A stretch of DNA of 64,000 bases from Diorhabda sublineata (lineage: Eukaryota > Arthropoda > Insecta > Coleoptera > Chrysomelidae), in NCBI RefSeq assembly GCF_026230105.1, contig NC_079474.1, positions 42,856,294-42,920,293 on the forward strand, read 5' to 3'. This document shows, piece by piece, positions 11,966 to 23,064 of the stretch (positions are counted from its first letter, which is position 1; each line of letters begins with the position of its first letter). Made by a program: the position numbers and the translations under genes. Below the pieces are notes generated by a model. That model did no database searches and was not told the DNA's origin. It was given only the letters and a program-made list of their open reading frames with translations.

Positions 11966-13330
11966 TATAGAAAACTAAAGGAGGTGACAAGAACTTTTAG
12001 GAAAAACACCCTCGACTCGATTAGGGTAAATAACAGAATTATAACTGAGCCAGAGGATAATAGAAGGATAGATGTAAATAGTTATGAGTATCCACCGGGT
12101 CCAAGAATAATAGAAGCTAAGGTGGAATCTACCTTTGTGACTATCTTGATGAAATCCAGTGTCAAAATTCGTGAAGACTTCAGACTAATAAGCTTGATGA
12201 GCCACGCACCTAAGACTTTTTTGAACATTATACACAAACGAATATTTACTAATTCAAAAATGATATGATCAAAGAAAAGATGTATTCGTTTGCTTTATAG
12301 ACTACCAAAAAGGATTCGGAATGACTTACTGTTTGACATCTTAAAGGATGTTGATATTGATAGTAAAGACATCAGGATCATACGAAAGCTGTATGCTTCA
12401 AGATCAAAGAACGGAACTGCAAACTAGCGGCTTTCTAACTACGGAACACCTTCAGATACTTAGGGGAGTCCGTCAGGGATACATACTCTCACCCATGCTA
12501 TTTAACATATACGTAGAACGAATTTTTCAGCTGGCATTAAAAGACCATCAAAAAGGCATTAAAGTAAATGGAATACTCATAAATAATATTAGGTATGCCG
12601 ACCATACTGCGATATTAGCCGACAGCGTAGAAGTCCTACAAGAGCTAATCAATTCTAACAACGAAACTGGAACCAAATATGGATTCACAAAAAAAGCGCA
12701 TAAAACCAAACTAATGGTCATAAACTGACAACAACACGGCGAAGCTCAATTACTTGTCAATGGAAATAACATAAAAAGAGTCAATAAATTGAAATACCTT
12801 TGATGTATGTTAAATGAAAAATGGGATTGCGACGAGGAAGTTAAAACACGGATAGCAATTGCAAAATCAGCTTTTACAAAGCTTAATAAGCTCCTAATCC
12901 ACCGAGAAGTCCCCCTAAGCCTTAGATTGAGGGCGATAAAATGTTATATTTGGCCAATCCTTTTGTATGGTATAGAGACGTGGTCCCAGAAGTGAGATCC
13001 TTGAACAGAATATAAGCATTGGAAATGTGGTTGTTGCGCAAACTTCTACGGATCCCTTGGACCGAACACATGACGAATGAAAAAGTACGGAGGAGATCGA
13101 GTGTGGAGAGAGAACTAATTAAATAACGAAAAGTATGTTATTTGGGACACATCCTGCAAGGACTCTCAAGCTCATACTGACGGGAAATATCGATGGAAGG
13201 AGAGGACCTGGGCGTGAGACTGGTGTATCCTTCAGATAATAGATTAGAAGTTTTGGACAAGAGAACACCTACACGCTGCAAAGTATATGGTACTTGAAGA
13301 AGAAGTGCAGAGCAAAAGATGGAACAACAA
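11966..13330 (+). pseudogene. LINE relic B, reverse transcriptase with YADH in the active site
   Basis: Several + strand frames together form a non-LTR reverse transcriptase. In order: DFRLISLMSHAPKTFLNIIHKRI (12177-12243), GVRQGYILSPMLFNIY (about 12466-12513), INNIRYADHTAILAD (about 12579-12623), an EYGxxYGFxxNxxKTKLM-like segment, KWDCDEEVKTRIAIAKSAF (from 12819), LRLRAIKCYIWPILLYGIETW, and MWLLRKLLRIPWTEHMTNEKV (about 13023-13085). This is the usual order of an RTE/BovB-like LINE. The catalytic YADD is YADH (12594-12605), and there are stops and frameshifts throughout. No endonuclease domain is visible. It is dead and 5'-truncated. Confidence 0.8.
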
Positions 13331-13510
13331 GTTTGGTTACATAGTGGGACAGAACAGTTAAGGTAATGTGAGAAACTGAAACCAACAAAAAGAAGAGAAG
13401 AGACAGACCCAGAAGGGAATGTAGTACAAAAATAGCAAATAGCTTGGAAAAAAGAGGACTGAAATGGAGACGTGCTGAACAGGAAGCAAATGATAACTAG
13501 TTCGATAACT
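13320..13510 (+). pseudogene. LINE relic A, 3' piece
   Basis: On the + strand it reads SKRWNNKFGYIVGQNS, then a KRQTQK-like basic patch and KRxLKWRRAEQEAND. These correspond to the WFGHIVRM segment, the GRPRK segment and the WxxAxxxAxDR end of non-LTR elements. The family segment expected just after relic A's 5' piece is exactly the one that resumes here, which supports a nested insertion of relic B. Confidence 0.55.
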
Positions 13511-13514
13511 ACAT

Positions 13515-15425
13515 AAAATTAATAAATATACATCAACAAAGCAATATACACAAAAATATATTCAAAACTAAATCGCGCTTGCCGAATATCTAGAAGCAGC
13601 GTAGCTCCGCAGAGATGTAGGCGTTTGAGGACTCGAGATAGAAGGAGTTTCTTCTCGATTCATAACGTCTCCCCGGGGTCGTGTAAGTATGTTGGTTTTT
13701 CTCAAAATGTGTACCAGGTATATCGGAGAGGATTAATTTAATTGTTTGCTATTAGAACATTAAGGAGGTAATTAAAGAAAGGTTTCTTGTAATTCCCAAA
13801 TGGAAGGAAGAAAAAATGTACTGTGTACCTGTGTTATATATTATCATATGCGAGGGCACATGGTGTGGTCGCCACATAATTATACAAATCTTCGGATTGC
13901 TTCACAACAACTAAAATAGAAAAATATGAAAGACATTAGAAACGTGTTAAAAATGTTTTACGCACTTGATTCACATTAATTTCATTCTTCTATTTGTTTA
14001 GTTCTATTTTCCTGAAATAAGATTCACGTTTTAAGCTTCCTGTTTTATCTTCCTTTGTTGTGTGGCTTTCTTTACATAACATGCGTTTACCAAATGCTAC
14101 AAGTCTTGATATGTCAGAATACATTTTGTTATTTTTGCTGTGCTGTCGTCCCAACTCTTTATTGGTAACGACAATAAGTTCATTATTAGAAATAAAACTG
14201 TATAAACAAGACAAATATGTATATACTGAATAAACCATGTCGAATAATAATTAGAATACTGAGGAATAAAAATGTCTTACGCATTAACTAAGTTAATAAT
14301 TTGTAACGCTAAATTATTGTACTCTGTATTGACTAAGCCATATATTTTATTTGTGAAAGGTTTTTTCGCATATATTCTTAACAAAAACTTTTTCTTGATG
14401 TATTCTTAATTTTTGACGTTTCTTTACCATACAGATCGGTTTTCTTGTCTCTGAGAAATCGGGTACCGTACATAATTTGTTTGAAAATGGGGTCATTTCG
14501 CCGAAACCTAATTAGTTTTTAGAAGACTTCAAATATATATGAAACGGTCCACACCCATATTAATCTTCTAAGGAATAATGACGAATTTAGTCCTTTATGA
14601 TATTTGATACTTGCTAATTCATAATAAGGACTCTAGCGGAAACTCATGTGGCAATAATGCCTAACATCTTTCGGTTTCTATCCATTTTTAAGCAGATGTA
14701 GTATCAAAAATTCATTATCTATGAATCTAATCTAATAATGAACTCAATAATTTACTCAGCATGTTTATTTATATTGATTAATTATTAATTGTTAATCTGT
14801 TTATTATTGAAGTATGATAAATAAAAATCACACTCACGTGTCGTATCTATTCCATGGCGTATAATTTTTATTTTTCATTGAACCTTGAAGGTTGTAACTT
14901 TATTATTGTTTTTACATGGAATAACCACGAACGGCGATATGTTATAAACATATTGTATTGTGCAACAATTTTATACAAAACTAACTGCCGACACGCGCTC
15001 TACTGCACTTTTTTTCAAATAATACATTAATTTTTATTCAACTTTGATATTTTGCTTCAAATACGGTAGTACACACAAACAAACAATGAAAAATAAAAAA
15101 TAAAAATTACTGTCGAAAAAATTTATGTTATCTCACATTTTAGAAAAATGATATTCTTCCATTGAGACTTATTTTTTACTTTGTTTAATTGAAAAATTAA
15201 TTAATTACATATTTTGTAGTTTTATTTTTTATCTGTTGATTCGATTAACAATAAAAGCGTCTTTTTCAGTTTTTGCACCTATAATTTAAACTTTAACTAT
15301 ATTTTTTCTAATTATTTATCGGATGAAAAAAATATGCTGTCTTAAAAACAAATTTAATTTAAAACTTACTTCGACTTCCTACGTTTAACACAGTATATAG
15401 TGTTAATGATAATGTAAAACTCAAA
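13515..15425. other. Intergenic, no gene seen
   Basis: Strongly AT-rich. The minus-strand frame at 13990-14238 has no recognisable motif and is not called. Confidence 0.5.
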
Positions 15426-15429
15426 TTCT

Positions 15430-15925
15430 AATCAAATAAGCTATTGTTTCTACTGCAACAATAAGCTCTTGGATCGAGTTTGGGGTAGAGGAGAAGTACA
15501 GCTCGAATTCTTCTTTTTAGCTCATCCCATAAATCTTACACAATACTGGCGGTGTGCGATCTTACATTGTCAAGCATAAAGGGACATTCGTCTCCAATGT
15601 AATCGACGTAAGGTACCACATGAATTGCTAAAATCTCCTCGATATATCTAACATCCGTTAAATCTATTCTTCCGTGAACACGGTTACCCCTACGAATGTA
15701 CACAGGGTCGTATCGTGCTTTTATAGAAGTTGCACCCTAGATCATTCAGGAACCATCTCAATAAGCACGCCGCTTCCCAAAACACCAATCTGCAAATCGC
15801 TCTCTTGGTCTTAGGTACATTTTTCTTCGTCGCTACCATGGAGGCATATTCTGGTCTTATCTTAGAAAAGAACAGATCCAGGGTCCAATTCAGATGATCC
15901 TGTGCAAAACGCAAAAGTGCTTGCC
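15430..15925 (-). pseudogene. Tc1-type transposase relic
   Basis: The minus-strand frame 15690-15914 begins FAQDHLNWTLDLFFSKI, matching the Tc1 segment that leads to the first catalytic Asp (normally VLFSDESR), but the SDE itself is altered. After a shift, 15440-15615 reads HVVPYVDYIGDECPFMLDN with RSHTA, which is the second catalytic Asp motif. One stop later comes DLWDELKRRIR, equivalent to the Tc1 HLWDELGRR. The segment that normally lies between these two, with the third acidic residue, is deleted. It is an inactive, internally deleted copy. Confidence 0.8.
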
Positions 15926-16003
15926 GACGAGCTGGAGTAATTTCATTTCATTTCATGCAGTTCATTTTGGAGAATGGATAGGTGGAAGAGAATTTTTTTA
16001 GTG

Positions 16004-16235
16004 TCCCGCATTGTCATGTGACCTGACAGACTGTGATTTCTACCAGGGGGGCCTTCTCAAGGACCGCGTTTTTGCAAGAGGACCAAGCACCATTCCCGAT
16101 CTTCGATCCGAGCTGCAAATGAAAAAGAATTTGAATCTTTTTGGGGATAGCTTGACATGGTTCGTCGGATTTGCCCCTCCATTGAAATACGTGGACAGGA
16201 ATGCATTGATCATCATAGGCATCTATTTTAATACT
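16004..16235 (+). pseudogene. IS630-like transposase C-terminal fragment
   Basis: The + strand frame reads DLTDCDFYQGGLLKDRVF followed by PSTIPDLRSEL. It corresponds to the family motif PRSPDLTPCDFFLWGYLK with the downstream PxTxxxL segment. The Asp of SPDLT is kept and the W of LWGYLK is lost. Upstream, 15965-16003 reads WRMDRWKR in another frame, similar to the RWIGR segment that normally precedes it. It lies next to the Tc1 relic but on the opposite strand and belongs to a different family. Confidence 0.65.
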
Positions 16236-16239
16236 TAGA

Positions 16240-17100
16240 GTAACCCTTTTTCAAATTTTCTTGTAATTTTTTTTAATAAATTCATTTTGGCGGTGCATTT
16301 TTTTCTCTTAATGCAAATTTTTTGCCTCACAATAATAGTAAAAAGCCAAAGTTATAAAATTAATAAGATAATATGAGAATTTGAAGAACTATCTACTTAT
16401 TTCTAGTCCAAAATACAACGATTATATTCATTTAATTATCTCCTCACATATTTATCTAATACATGATTGGATTTGATATTTGTAGAATTATTCATTAATA
16501 CTATTTATGGCGCATTATTATTTGCCAACTATGAGTCCAATTCTGATTTATTACGTAAAAGTGAGTTTTCAAAAAACGCGACCTTCAATTTTACGAAATC
16601 ATTACAGACAAACCATTAAAAAAAACATCGATATACGAGGCTTCTTCCATTTATTAATCTTTGAAATATCTTATCATGTCTCCTAGATGGTACCTCCGTG
16701 GAACCGACAATGCAAATAAATAAAACAACAAAAACGCAGCGAGAACGAAAAAGCATGAACGTAACTAACACGTTTTCAGCGGGATCACCTTTAAAATGAA
16801 AAGTTTGTTTGAAAGTCACCAACATAATCATTAGCATTCATTAATCCACTGCAGGATGAACTCCTCTCTTAAATGATTCCAAAATGCCTAGCTCTACAAT
16901 CATATCAATTACTCTGGCTTACTTTATAATATTCAATTCTATTTTTATACCTGAATTCTAAAATGTATCTTTCCAGGTTCTTTTGCATATTTTGGTTCGT
17001 AAACATCCAAGTTTCTAATGCATATATAAGAATGTTCTGTGTTCTCAATCCGGATCAACGATCATTCTATCTATCAAAAACAAAACTTCAAAAATGAAAC
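16240..17100. other. Intergenic, no gene seen
   Basis: AT-rich. The short minus-strand frame at 16616-16837 has no motif. I see nothing supportable. Confidence 0.45.
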
Positions 17101-17104
17101 AAAG

Positions 17105-17292
17105 TCTCACAACTCAGTTGATTTATTCAGTTTAAGGGACCTTCTGTCTTAATTTATCTAAATCTAAATTTAACTAATCTAAAAACATCTTATAGTGACC
17201 ATAGCTTGGTTTTATTCAAACATATATTGATGTGGTCACTATAAGATGTTAGATTCCACCACTTTTTATGGTAGAAGAACTGAGTTGCGAGA
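17105..17292. mobile_element. MITE-like element with two nested inverted repeats
   Basis: The outer arms are TCTCACAACTCAGTT (17105-17119) and AACTGAGTTGCGAGA (17278-17292), inverted with one mismatch. The inner arms, AACATCTTATAGTGACCA (17184-17201) and its perfect complement at 17233-17250, give an 18-bp stem. Weak similarity continues outward (tttgtttc on both sides). There is no coding capacity. The nested arrangement suggests a foldback or MITE element, and the exact ends and target duplication were not identified. Confidence 0.65.
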
Positions 17293-17299
17293 TTTTTTT

Positions 17300-17965
17300 A
17301 CATGTTTTGTTTCTGATGGCATTTCTTTTTGTAGATAGACCTCCGTTTTTTCCTTTCCACTACTCTCTACTTCTTGAATACCAACAACGAATTTTCTTAA
17401 AGCTCACTCTCCATCTACTGCACTAAGCAGAAGCAATAGTTATGAATTGTTAATCATAATTCGATATTTTAGCAGAAAAAATTTTAACGTGTACAGAATA
17501 GTACCACAACTTTAAACACTGTATAAATTATATTGCTCCTTTTTCGAATCTTTATATTGGGTAAATGAACGAGGTTGACTGATTCATTCAGTTCAGTTGC
17601 CTACAATAATAATTATAATTACTTTAGAGACGCCACTTTCCCACGTGGAACTGAAACGTTTAAGGAACTACTTCCCACAACCTCATTATATTTTTGATCA
17701 TGTAATAAAGTTGTTGATATCATCTAATTTTGTTTTGATAAGTATAACTTAATGAGTTTATTTATAAGAAATAAGAAATGCGTGGACATATTTGTTTTTG
17801 TTTCTTGTTTCTTCGTCTTCGTCATGCAAGGATTCTTACATAAATCCTATTAAAAATGGAAACAAAGGAAACCAGGGTTCCATGTGGATGTATTAGTTGA
17901 TGCTAGAAACATGGAAGTTAAGGTAGTGGACAAGATATTTTATGAACACATTTTTTCGCTATCAT
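17300..17965. other. Intergenic, no gene seen
   Basis: AT-rich. No motif recognised on either strand. Confidence 0.4.
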
Positions 17966-17967
17966 TA

Positions 17968-18125
17968 AACTGTCTGACGTGCGTATCGATAACCAAGTTA
18001 TCAGTTTACCTTCAGTTTCTGAAGATGATAACTAGTTAGACAGTGTAATTTGGAGTTTTGGTGAAGTGGTAGTTTAAACAGTGTGTTCAGTATGAATATC
18101 ATCAACGGTTACAGAAAATTCTACT
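17968..18125 (+). repeat. Dispersed palindrome-containing repeat, copy B (foldback form)
   Basis: It contains the GATAACCAAGTTATC palindrome (17988-18002) in inverted context (ctgtctgacgtgcg before it), then a direct segment with tcagtttctgaagatgataact, a gtggtagttt tract and tgttcagtatgaatatc. The inverted piece and the direct piece face each other, so this copy is a foldback arrangement of the sequence seen at 9756-9890 and 53130-53297. Confidence 0.7.
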
Positions 18126-18129
18126 AAGT

Positions 18130-18468
18130 TAAGAAACTTCAATCAGCAATAGACAATATGAATAAATAATAGATTTCTATTAGTATTTAGAAACAGTATA
18201 AACTTTTATTTCAGTTGACAACAATGTGAATATTCTTTATCAACTCAACTGGGAGACCCATAGATAATTACGCTACTGGAAAAAAAAGGGAAAAAATTCA
18301 TCATCTTCAGAACCAAAAAAATATTCAATCAGCTACCTTCAGAATTAAAACTTCTGTTCCAAAGATTGACAAAGGCATTTCTGCTTGAAAGACCATATTA
18401 TTCTGTGGCAGAATTCGACAACCTACTATGGACTCAAGTCAATAGAATCTTGTTCTATCTTATACATA
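18130..18468. other. Intergenic, nothing recognised
   Basis: No motif or repeat seen. Confidence 0.4.
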
Positions 18469-18471
18469 TAA

Positions 18472-19023
18472 AGCCGAGTTTACACATGTCAAGTAGCTAA
18501 AGCAAGTTAATAAATCAAGTAGCTAAATTTAGTTACTTGTATGGTGAAAACAACTTGATTTAGTACTAGCGCGAGTGCCTAATTTAGTAAACTGTTTAGT
18601 CAATTGAATAGAAACAAGTTCTATTTATTTGAGCAAGTAGTTTCTCCCACCACTGCTTTCCGCCGACTAAACGAGTGTAGACAGGTTGGTTTAGTCTAGT
18701 TCATTAGTACAGAGGGATTATTTTTATTTGATGAAACGCCAACATTAAAGTTTGTAGTTGCTAATTCTCTTAACAAAATAGAACAAGTACCATATACATC
18801 TCTTCGATTCATCCATTTTCGTACCCAACAACGCTTATTTTTATTCTCATTCATTTCTTCTGCAAGTGTTTCTGATAATTCACCACATATGTCCAAGATA
18901 TGTCCATGTTTAATTGCACTAAATGACAACTAAACCGTATTATCAAAATGTAGACGCTCGCTTAAAAACCTGACCTAAATTTTAGTTACTTGCTTTAGCT
19001 GCTTGATACGTGTAAACTCGGCT
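18472..19023. mobile_element. PIF/Harbinger deletion derivative with TIRs and TAA target duplication
   Basis: The termini AGCCGAGTTTACAC (left, from 18472) and its complement ending at 19023 form inverted repeats that continue imperfectly for about 40 bases (tcaagtagctaaagcaagt on the left, the complement of acttgctttagctgcttga on the right). TAA directly flanks both ends (18469-18471 and 19024-19026), matching the 3-bp TWA duplication known for PIF/Harbinger. The inside still holds part of a Harbinger transposase N-terminus on the minus strand, so this is a 552-bp internally deleted copy and not a de novo MITE. Confidence 0.85.
18696..18905 (-). pseudogene. PIF/Harbinger transposase N-terminal fragment
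   Basis: The minus-strand frame contains ILDICGELSETLAEEMN, then KRCWVRKWMNRRDVYG and ILLRELATT. This matches the N-terminal signature of PIF/Harbinger transposases and HARBI1 (R-W-x-R/K-P/K-W-I/M-x-R-R followed by L-x-ELA). The longer open frame opens at a TTG just after an in-frame TAG, so no proper start is preserved. The rest of the transposase, including the DDE catalytic core, is missing. It lies inside the TIRs at 18472-19023. Confidence 0.75.
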
Positions 19024-19029
19024 TAAATT

Positions 19030-20280
19030 TCTTTTTATAAAATCTTGAGAGAAACATGGCAATCACACCATCAAAAAGCGTGATACTTTTTTTTAGAAGT
19101 ACTATATTGCAGCAGTAATCAAAGATGGATACTTTACTATGATTTTGGTCAGGGAATGCTTTACCATTGTTCTGTCGTTTCAAGTAACTAATATATGTAC
19201 TTTAATTTGAAAAGAAAGATCACTTAGAAAACAAAGAAATAATTGCATTTGCCATGTTCACATTAACTCTAGGCAATTTGTACAGTTTACAGTACAGGAT
19301 AGTCGTTTCGTTGTAATCAAGGGTTGTTTTTATTACAAAATTGCAATATTTGCATTAAAAGGAATCGAATATGCTACAAGCATTTATTCAAGCTGTCGCT
19401 AACTATTATGTGCCTAAAACAAAGAGTTTGTACGACAATTTTATTTTCTAATGATGAAGCAAAAAAAGTGGAGAAAAAATCATTCACGCTCAGGGATATT
19501 GAGCTTACAAAGGAAACAGTAGATAACCGATTATCGGACTTCCTTGGACCCACGAAAGATACCATACATAGCCATTTAGAAGTTGTCGAATAGTTCACCC
19601 ACACAAATTAATGTGATTTATCTAAATAACCCGAACATGGAAAATTAGTGGTTAGACAAAGCACAATTATCAAAACCCGTCGCAAAGAAAAGTCGATTCG
19701 AACGGAAAGTCTTGTGTGTCTGGTACAATTATGAATGTTTAGTGTACTTCGAAATCATTCTAGATGTCTGTGATTGTATGACGATTCATCGATATTGGAA
19801 ATGCAGGGCGACAATTTTCTGCATCTAACCCTAAAGAATGATTTTACCAAGATCCCAAAGAGCTTGCTGAAAGTTGTGCTAGATCCATAGAGAATAATGG
19901 ACTGTAGTCTTCCAATATTAAGTCTTTCTTTTAAATGATTATTTAATGAACAATATGAACATTGGAAACCGACATTATTTTTGTGACACTCTCTAAAAAA
20001 CTCAAAACTCACTCACATGTTTTCTTGTTGTTTAAAATAAAAAAATAGAAAATGCTGTGGACTCTAAAATACGGTTAATTTTGCATAGTTGTGTTTAGGA
20101 AGATGTTAGATATTTGGAAAAAATTTACTATTGTCGAGAAACATGAAGATGTCGAGCTCATGATTTGATCTTGAGTTAAATGTATTACTCCTTGACCATT
20201 TTACTAACGGAGTCTTAGGCCATATGAGATGCTTATCCGTCTAGTCATTGCAGTTTTCAGAATTGAATATTGGGATTGAT
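19030..20280. other. Intergenic, no gene seen
   Basis: Overlapping short frames on both strands at 19324-19604 and 19755-20012 carry no motif that I recognise. Confidence 0.4.
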
Positions 20281-20282
20281 AT

Positions 20283-20737
20283 TGTAATGTTTTCCTTATT
20301 TATTTATATGATTTCTATTCGTGGGGTTAGTTAATAAACACTGTTTCTTACGTTCTTAATTTATTTAAGTACTATACACTACACAAACTTATAATAATTC
20401 ACTTATCACTTTACTAACTTAAATAATTTATTTAAATTCTTCGATTACTCTGCTAATGCGTTCTGTTCACTATGACTATTTATTATAAACTGATCTAAAC
20501 TGCGCTACAAAACTCCTAATATATGAATAAAGAATATCCCAAAAGAATTCTCCAAACTTCTAGAACATAAAGAAACAAAGCAAATAATTAGAAATTATTC
20601 AGAAGAAACAATGTAAATAAACCGCTTGCTATAAAAAACTTGAGATCAAACGAATTCCGCAAGGTTTAGAAAATCCCATTGTAGCCAAGCAGTGTTGGCT
20701 TAAGGACCCATTTTACGAACCACTCCGTATCATTACA
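20283..20737 (-). repeat. Ty3/gypsy 3' LTR
   Basis: Read on the minus strand, the LTR begins TGTAATG (20731-20737) and ends CATTACA (20283-20289), a perfect 7-base inverted terminal pair with TG...CA. Just upstream on the minus strand is a polypurine tract, AAGAAGGG (20738-20745), where one is expected. Inside are AT-rich R/U5-like stretches with several AATAAA signals. Length is about 455 bp. The integrase relic lies immediately upstream, so this is the 3' LTR of a truncated element. No partner 5' LTR was found to the right. Confidence 0.8.
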
Positions 20738-20745
20738 CCCTTCTT
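20738..20745 (-). other. Polypurine tract of the gypsy element
   Basis: AAGAAGGG on the minus strand directly abuts the TGTAATG start of the LTR. This is where second-strand priming takes place in LTR retroelements. Confidence 0.7.
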
Positions 20746-21325
20746 AGATGGAACTTTGGCCTGGAACTTATGGATAACCAGAACGGGATGTTTAAATCGA
20801 CAGTTAGACCAGTCCAATTGGTTACTCGCTATCTTGATCATAGCTAGTTTCTTCTCGGATAGGTGGATTGATTTTGAATTTCATTTTTTATTACCAGGTA
20901 AAAGATGTAATGCGAATCGTATTTGAATCTCAGCGCTTTGCCGTTGGCTGGGATCTGCACTTCAAGTTTCTCTAATTGATCAAACTTCTTCCGGAAGATG
21001 ATTGCTAATCCTAGTGCGTCCATACTTTATCTCCCTCTTTAAAACCGCCGTCTGTGGTTTACGTATGGTAGCGTTTTGTCATTCTGTCGCTGGCATTTTT
21101 CTCAATTGGATCACATAATCTTCTCCCGATAGGTCTTCTCCAGGTCCACAGCCAAATTCTAGGTCACAAGGAAGCCTCATTTCACGTCCAAACAGGATAA
21201 GCCATTACAAATAGGGATAGATACCGATCCTAATTTCTCTGGTGGCTGGAAACTACTTTTGACAGATATATGCCAATGGTTTTGTTCATTCTCTCGACCA
21301 TACCATCTGATTGTGCTTCACTGCT
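20746..21325 (-). pseudogene. Ty3/gypsy integrase C-terminal region, degraded
   Basis: The minus strand reads VxRMNKTIGIYLSKVVSSHQ, NxDRYLSLFVMAY, KNASDRMTKRY and GGFKEGDKVW across frameshifts and stops. This order (VERxN near the end of the catalytic core, then the xxDRYL/AY segment, then ASDRMKxRYD, then GDKVW at the start of the C-terminal DNA-binding domain) is that of insect gypsy integrases. Reverse transcriptase, RNase H and gag are absent. It is followed by a polypurine tract and LTR in the correct order. Confidence 0.75.
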
Positions 21326-21329
21326 TCAC

Positions 21330-22790
21330 ACGATCAATATGGAAGCGATTAGAATATTGAAAACTGCATTTTTATTTGTAGGCCAAGATATTATTTTTAG
21401 TTCATTGAAAAATATAAACTAGAACCAATAAATATTTATTTTTAATTTAATTATTTATTTTAGAATCTTTTCCTAATATGTGTTGCCCGCCTCTTGTGTC
21501 CGACCTTGAACAAAAGCGTGGTAGAGCGCGTGGTACTTTATCCTTTTACTCCCACACGCGTACCGCGTTCTTAATATGGTCGTGATTCATTTATTCAGTC
21601 GACGAGAGAGCTGGTACTGTGCCGCCACCGCTGTTCGTCGTTGGACCGCTTACCGTACGACCTCGTCGTCTTGCTTTGCTCTTCGTCGATACCATCATAA
21701 TAACGACATGAAATGATAATTGCGTAGTTGTCAAGTAGTACCACGAAAACTTGTACTCACATCTATATGCAAAAATACTTGTTCTTTTATCAATTCCAAA
21801 GATATTCTACAAATGGTTATACCTGTATGTGATTATTGTTACAATCTTTCTAGTTTTGACAATATTCATCCAGCCATGAATCTTAAAAGTTGTAGAAATA
21901 TCTAAAGAAAATCTGAAACGTCAATGATTTTATATTTGATATATGAACAAGAGACAGGACAATGACTCGATAACAAAAAATATAAAATTACTGTTACATT
22001 ACATAAATTACATTGGATTATATTTTTTGGTACCGGTGGGTAGTTTCAAGTAGCTCCAAGACTTTCTTGGTCTCTGTAAAACAGTTATGTATTTCTTTAA
22101 GGTTAGAATTCAGATTTATTACTCGCATGTGGTATTGTCTGCAGCCTTACTTTCTGAAGACATCAAATAACCATATGTAAATTTGGTGTAATAAGAAGTC
22201 TTCTTATAATCAAAGATTTTCTCCTACTCAAAACATTCACACCGAGTATCTTGGATGAGATTTTTGGCATTGAGCTTGAGATCTATTTAAACGTTAACTA
22301 AGATTTCAGAAGGGCTGGTAGAAACTTATTTAGTGTAGCGATTTATGAGTCTGTACATATGATATGTTTATGTATGTACTACATGTCGGAGTTAAGCGGA
22401 AGGAACTTGGCGAGTCGATTGTTTGTAGTGACTAAGCAACCGATATATTTGATGTAAGCAGGAAAAGAAATTGAGAAAGTGGAGAGGTCATACAGAAAGA
22501 ATAAAATATATGGAATAGAATTATAAATTTTACTCAAAAACTCATTTTGAAAATATTTTTGCTACTAAAAGTTTATTGAATACATTTAGGGAGCATCCTA
22601 ATAGTTTAGTATTAGAAAATATTCAAAAAATTCATTCCATTTTTTTTGTTTCTTGTAAATCTAGTAAAACTGGAGTTTGTACACTTTGGAACTAGTTTAG
22701 TAGCAGTATATTGTGACTTTTAAGTTGTATTTTGTAGGTTAATTAATAAATTATTTTCCTTTCGATATATTCATTCTCATTTTTGTATAA
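21330..22790. other. Intergenic, with a GC-rich patch at 21485-21700
   Basis: No gene recognised. The 21485-21700 patch is clearly richer in G and C than its surroundings (cgcgtggtac, cacacgcgtaccgcg, gccgccaccgctg). It may be the end of an unclassified element. The rest is AT-rich. Confidence 0.4.
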
Positions 22791-22829
22791 ATTTTGTTTT
22801 TTCGATAGCTCTGCATCTAAATTCATCCA

Positions 22830-23060
22830 CAGATCTCTTTCAAGATCTATTCTGCTCTGTGTTCTTGTTGTAGAATTCGGGATGCTCAGTGTTTACAGCT
22901 GATGTATTCATACCGATCCTCTCAGTAAGTTCAGAACATGGGTCGGCTCATGTTTCAAAGATCCTCAGCATATATTTCATACGCTCCAAGGTGTCATGCT
23001 CTGGATTTATGTCGTCCATTGAGTCGGTGATGCTCCGATAAAATTTTTGTTGTTATTCTT
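22830..23060 (-). pseudogene. Unassigned decayed coding segment
   Basis: One minus-strand frame stays open, except for one stop, through SITDSMDDINPEHDTLERMK, then YMLRIFET and SELTERIG. It has protein-like amino-acid use in a region that is otherwise random. I do not recognise the family. It is most likely a piece of a transposon protein. Confidence 0.3.
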
Positions 23061-23064
23061 AGAT

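Noticed and set aside
19324..19604. Overlapping frames on both strands
   Set aside because: Neither resembles a known protein, and symmetrical open frames of this size are expected by chance.
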